From UBA7957 sp965222695 (GTDB lineage Bacteria; Pseudomonadota; Gammaproteobacteria; Granulosicoccales; Granulosicoccaceae), in the NCBI GenBank assembly GCA_965222695.1, contig OZ244967.1, positions 3,782,001 through 3,846,000 on the forward strand: 64,000 nucleotides of DNA. Direction: 5' to 3'. Below the pieces are notes generated by a model. The model searched no databases, had not been told where the DNA came from, and saw nothing but the letters and a program-made list of their open reading frames with translations. The translations under genes were made by a program, and so were the position numbers. How positions within the stretch are numbered: position 1 is the stretch's first letter; every line of letters starts with the position of its first letter. This document shows, piece after piece, positions 62,821 through 64,000 of this stretch.

Positions 62821-63546
62821 ATGATCCAGCAAAACGAACGCATGCGCTTTGCCAGCAACGACGAAACCGAACAGGCACTCTCCCGCGAATCCTGGAAGAT
62901 TTTCCAGATCATGGCCGAATTCGTCGAAGGCTTCCAGAAACTCGCCGCCATCAGCCCCTCCGTCAGCATCTTCGGCTCCGCCCGCTTCAAACCGGATAAC
63001 CCCTACTACCAACTCACCGAAAACATCGCCCGCAAACTCTCCGACTCCGGCTTCGCGGTCGTCAGCGGCGGCGGACCCGGCATTATGGAAGCCGCCAACA
63101 AAGGCGCCTACCCCGGCAAAAGCGCAAGCGTCGGACTCAACATCGTCCTCCCCCACGAACAAACCGGCAACCAGTTCCAGGATATAGGGCTCAACTTCCG
63201 CTACTTCTTCGCACGCAAAGTCATGTTCGTCAAATACGCCTCCGCCTACGTCGTCATGCCCGGCGGCTTCGGCACCCTCGACGAAATGGCCGAAATCCTC
63301 ACCCTGATCCAGACCAGCAAATCCCGCCGCATCCCCGTCATCCTCGTCGGCAAAGACTTCTGGCAAGGCCTCTTCGACTGGTTCGAAAACACCATGCTCA
63401 AACACGGCACCATCAACCAGGCAGACCTGGACATCTTCAGCATCATGGATGACCCCGACGAAGTGGTGAACGCGATATTTGATTACTATGAAGGGGTTGA
63501 TATTACGCCTGTATTGTCGAGTCAGGATATCTCGATGGATATTTAG
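62821..63546 (+). CDS. LOG family protein (TIGR00730 Rossmann-fold)
   Basis: A 241-residue Rossmann-fold protein of the LOG family (lysine-decarboxylase-like, several members are cytokinin-activating phosphoribohydrolases). The GSARFKPDNPYYQ region, VSGGGPGIMEAANKGA near residue 82 and VVMPGGFGTLDEMAE near residue 143 carry the GGGxGxMxA and PGGxGTxxE signatures. Nucleotide cleavage is inferred from the family. Codons end in C very strongly over most of the gene, unlike neighbours, so it is either highly expressed or of foreign origin. Confidence 0.92.
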   Translation: MIQQNERMRFASNDETEQALSRESWKIFQIMAEFVEGFQKLAAISPSVSIFGSARFKPDNPYYQLTENIARKLSDSGFAVVSGGGPGIMEAANKGAYPGKSASVGLNIVLPHEQTGNQFQDIGLNFRYFFARKVMFVKYASAYVVMPGGFGTLDEMAEILTLIQTSKSRRIPVILVGKDFWQGLFDWFENTMLKHGTINQADLDIFSIMDDPDEVVNAIFDYYEGVDITPVLSSQDISMDI

Positions 63547-63669
63547 CTCTATCCGGCAGGGATATACGAGTTCCCTCGCCGAGGTTTAGATGAATTGTGT
63601 TGCGAGCACTGACGAACGGACGGTGAAGCAAGGGGCCGCGAATGTTCGTCTATCGGATGGGTCCACTCA

Positions 63670-64000
63670 TCAATGATCGAGAGGGCTGCGTACGCCAAGC
63701 ACGCCTCGGTTCAACACATGCGTATATATTTCCGTAGTCTTCACATCCGAGTGGCCCAGCAATTCCTGAACGGTACGAATATCATTGCCCTGTTCTAATA
63801 GGCGGGTCGCAAAACTGTGCCGGAACGTGTGACAACTGGCGTGTTTTGCAATACCGCACAGTTCGATGGATTTCCTGACGTTACGTTGCAGCGATCTGTC
63901 CATGACGTGGTGACGGCGGATGGCGTCAGATCGCGGGTCTCTAGACAGATTTGCAGACGGGAAAAGATACTGCCAAGCGAGTGATTTTGCAGCAGTCGGG
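63670..64000 (-). CDS. Integron-type tyrosine recombinase (IntI-like), C-terminal part
   Basis: The frame is open to the window edge, so the start lies beyond it. The visible 109 residues give the catalytic C-terminus of a tyrosine recombinase: QYLFPSANLSRDPRS, the RRHHV segment typical of integron integrases, CHTFRHSFATRLLEQGNDIRTVQELLGHSDVKTTEIYTHVLN with the HxxR, the second histidine and the catalytic tyrosine, and GVRSPLDH at the end. A phage-type enzyme is the alternative, though the motif set favours IntI. Any attI site and cassettes would be to the right. Confidence 0.85.
   Translation of the reverse strand, partial: PTAAKSLAWQYLFPSANLSRDPRSDAIRRHHVMDRSLQRNVRKSIELCGIAKHASCHTFRHSFATRLLEQGNDIRTVQELLGHSDVKTTEIYTHVLNRGVLGVRSPLDH

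Noticed and set aside
62704..63405. 233-codon open frame antisense to the LOG-family gene
   Set aside because: It is glycine/aspartate/alanine/phenylalanine-rich because the sense gene uses C-ending codons; it has no motif and overlaps a clear family gene.
1..64000. CRISPR arrays, rRNA and tRNA genes
   Set aside because: I found no regularly spaced direct repeats and no cloverleaf or rRNA-like sequence; the palindromes seen are MITE or REP units.

Overview
The window is a gammaproteobacterial chromosome segment of roughly balanced base composition. The Mla and Lpt envelope pathways, the rpoN-hpf-ptsN-rapZ block, bamC beside dapA, minCDE, slt, a two-gene class II ribonucleotide reductase and an anaerobic-type aldehyde oxidoreductase cluster all fit a Gram-negative, probably facultatively anaerobic or microaerophilic, environmental gammaproteobacterium. 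I cannot place it below class level from sequence alone. Nearly every gene is housekeeping. The accessory content is an IS110/IS1111-type insertion sequence, a family of 162-bp miniature inverted-repeat elements, REP-like palindromes, a RAYT-like transposase gene, and the C-terminal part of an integron-type integrase at the right edge.

Layout. 0.1-1.1 kb: azlCD branched-chain amino acid exporter. 1.1-8.6 kb, minus strand: mlaFEDCB (retrograde phospholipid transport), murA, hisG, aroG-type DAHP synthase and hisD, closely spaced. 9.4-21.2 kb, plus strand: mlaA with a minisatellite-encoded acidic tail, kdsD, kdsC, lptC, lptA, lptB, rpoN, hpf, ptsN, hprK, rapZ, HPr and enzyme I. Envelope assembly (Kdo synthesis, LPS export) therefore runs into a regulatory phosphotransferase module that has no sugar permease here. 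21.2-22.8 kb: IS110-family element abutting a REP. 23-26 kb: a metallo-beta-lactamase-fold hydrolase, bamC and dapA (minus), then bcp (plus). 26.5-31.9 kb: nrdJa/nrdJb preceded by two NrdR-like operators three helical turns apart, a small zinc ribbon, a hypothetical protein, ppiC and alaX. 32-38.5 kb: a GGDEF-EAL protein, dinB, minCDE and bolA. 38.7-45 kb: slt, a methyltransferase, adk, an SDR, a DUF3581 protein and yaaA. 45.2-48.8 kb: rfbB-rfbD-rfbC (dTDP-rhamnose without rfbA) and a RAYT-like protein. 49.4-53 kb: dgt, a purine nucleoside phosphorylase, a NIF3-C-like protein and an OmpA-domain protein. 53-58.5 kb, minus strand: an aldehyde:ferredoxin oxidoreductase-family cluster (Fe-S protein, catalytic subunit, FAD protein, MoaD-like, a 98-aa unknown) followed by moaA. 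59.3-64 kb: a two-ACT GcvR-like regulator, polA, a LOG-family gene with extreme C-ending codon use, and the partial integrase.

The most notable points are: three full-length and two decayed copies of one MITE family in 64 kb; the IS1111-like element lying against a REP with a 3' noncoding region that could encode a guide (bridge) RNA; the RAYT-like protein whose first HUH histidine is replaced; the paired NrdR operators; the compact tungsten/molybdenum oxidoreductase cluster with an unexplained small protein and an internal 31-bp inverted repeat; and the (DEL)n tail on MlaA. All functional statements are family assignments read from the translated sequence; no searches were run.
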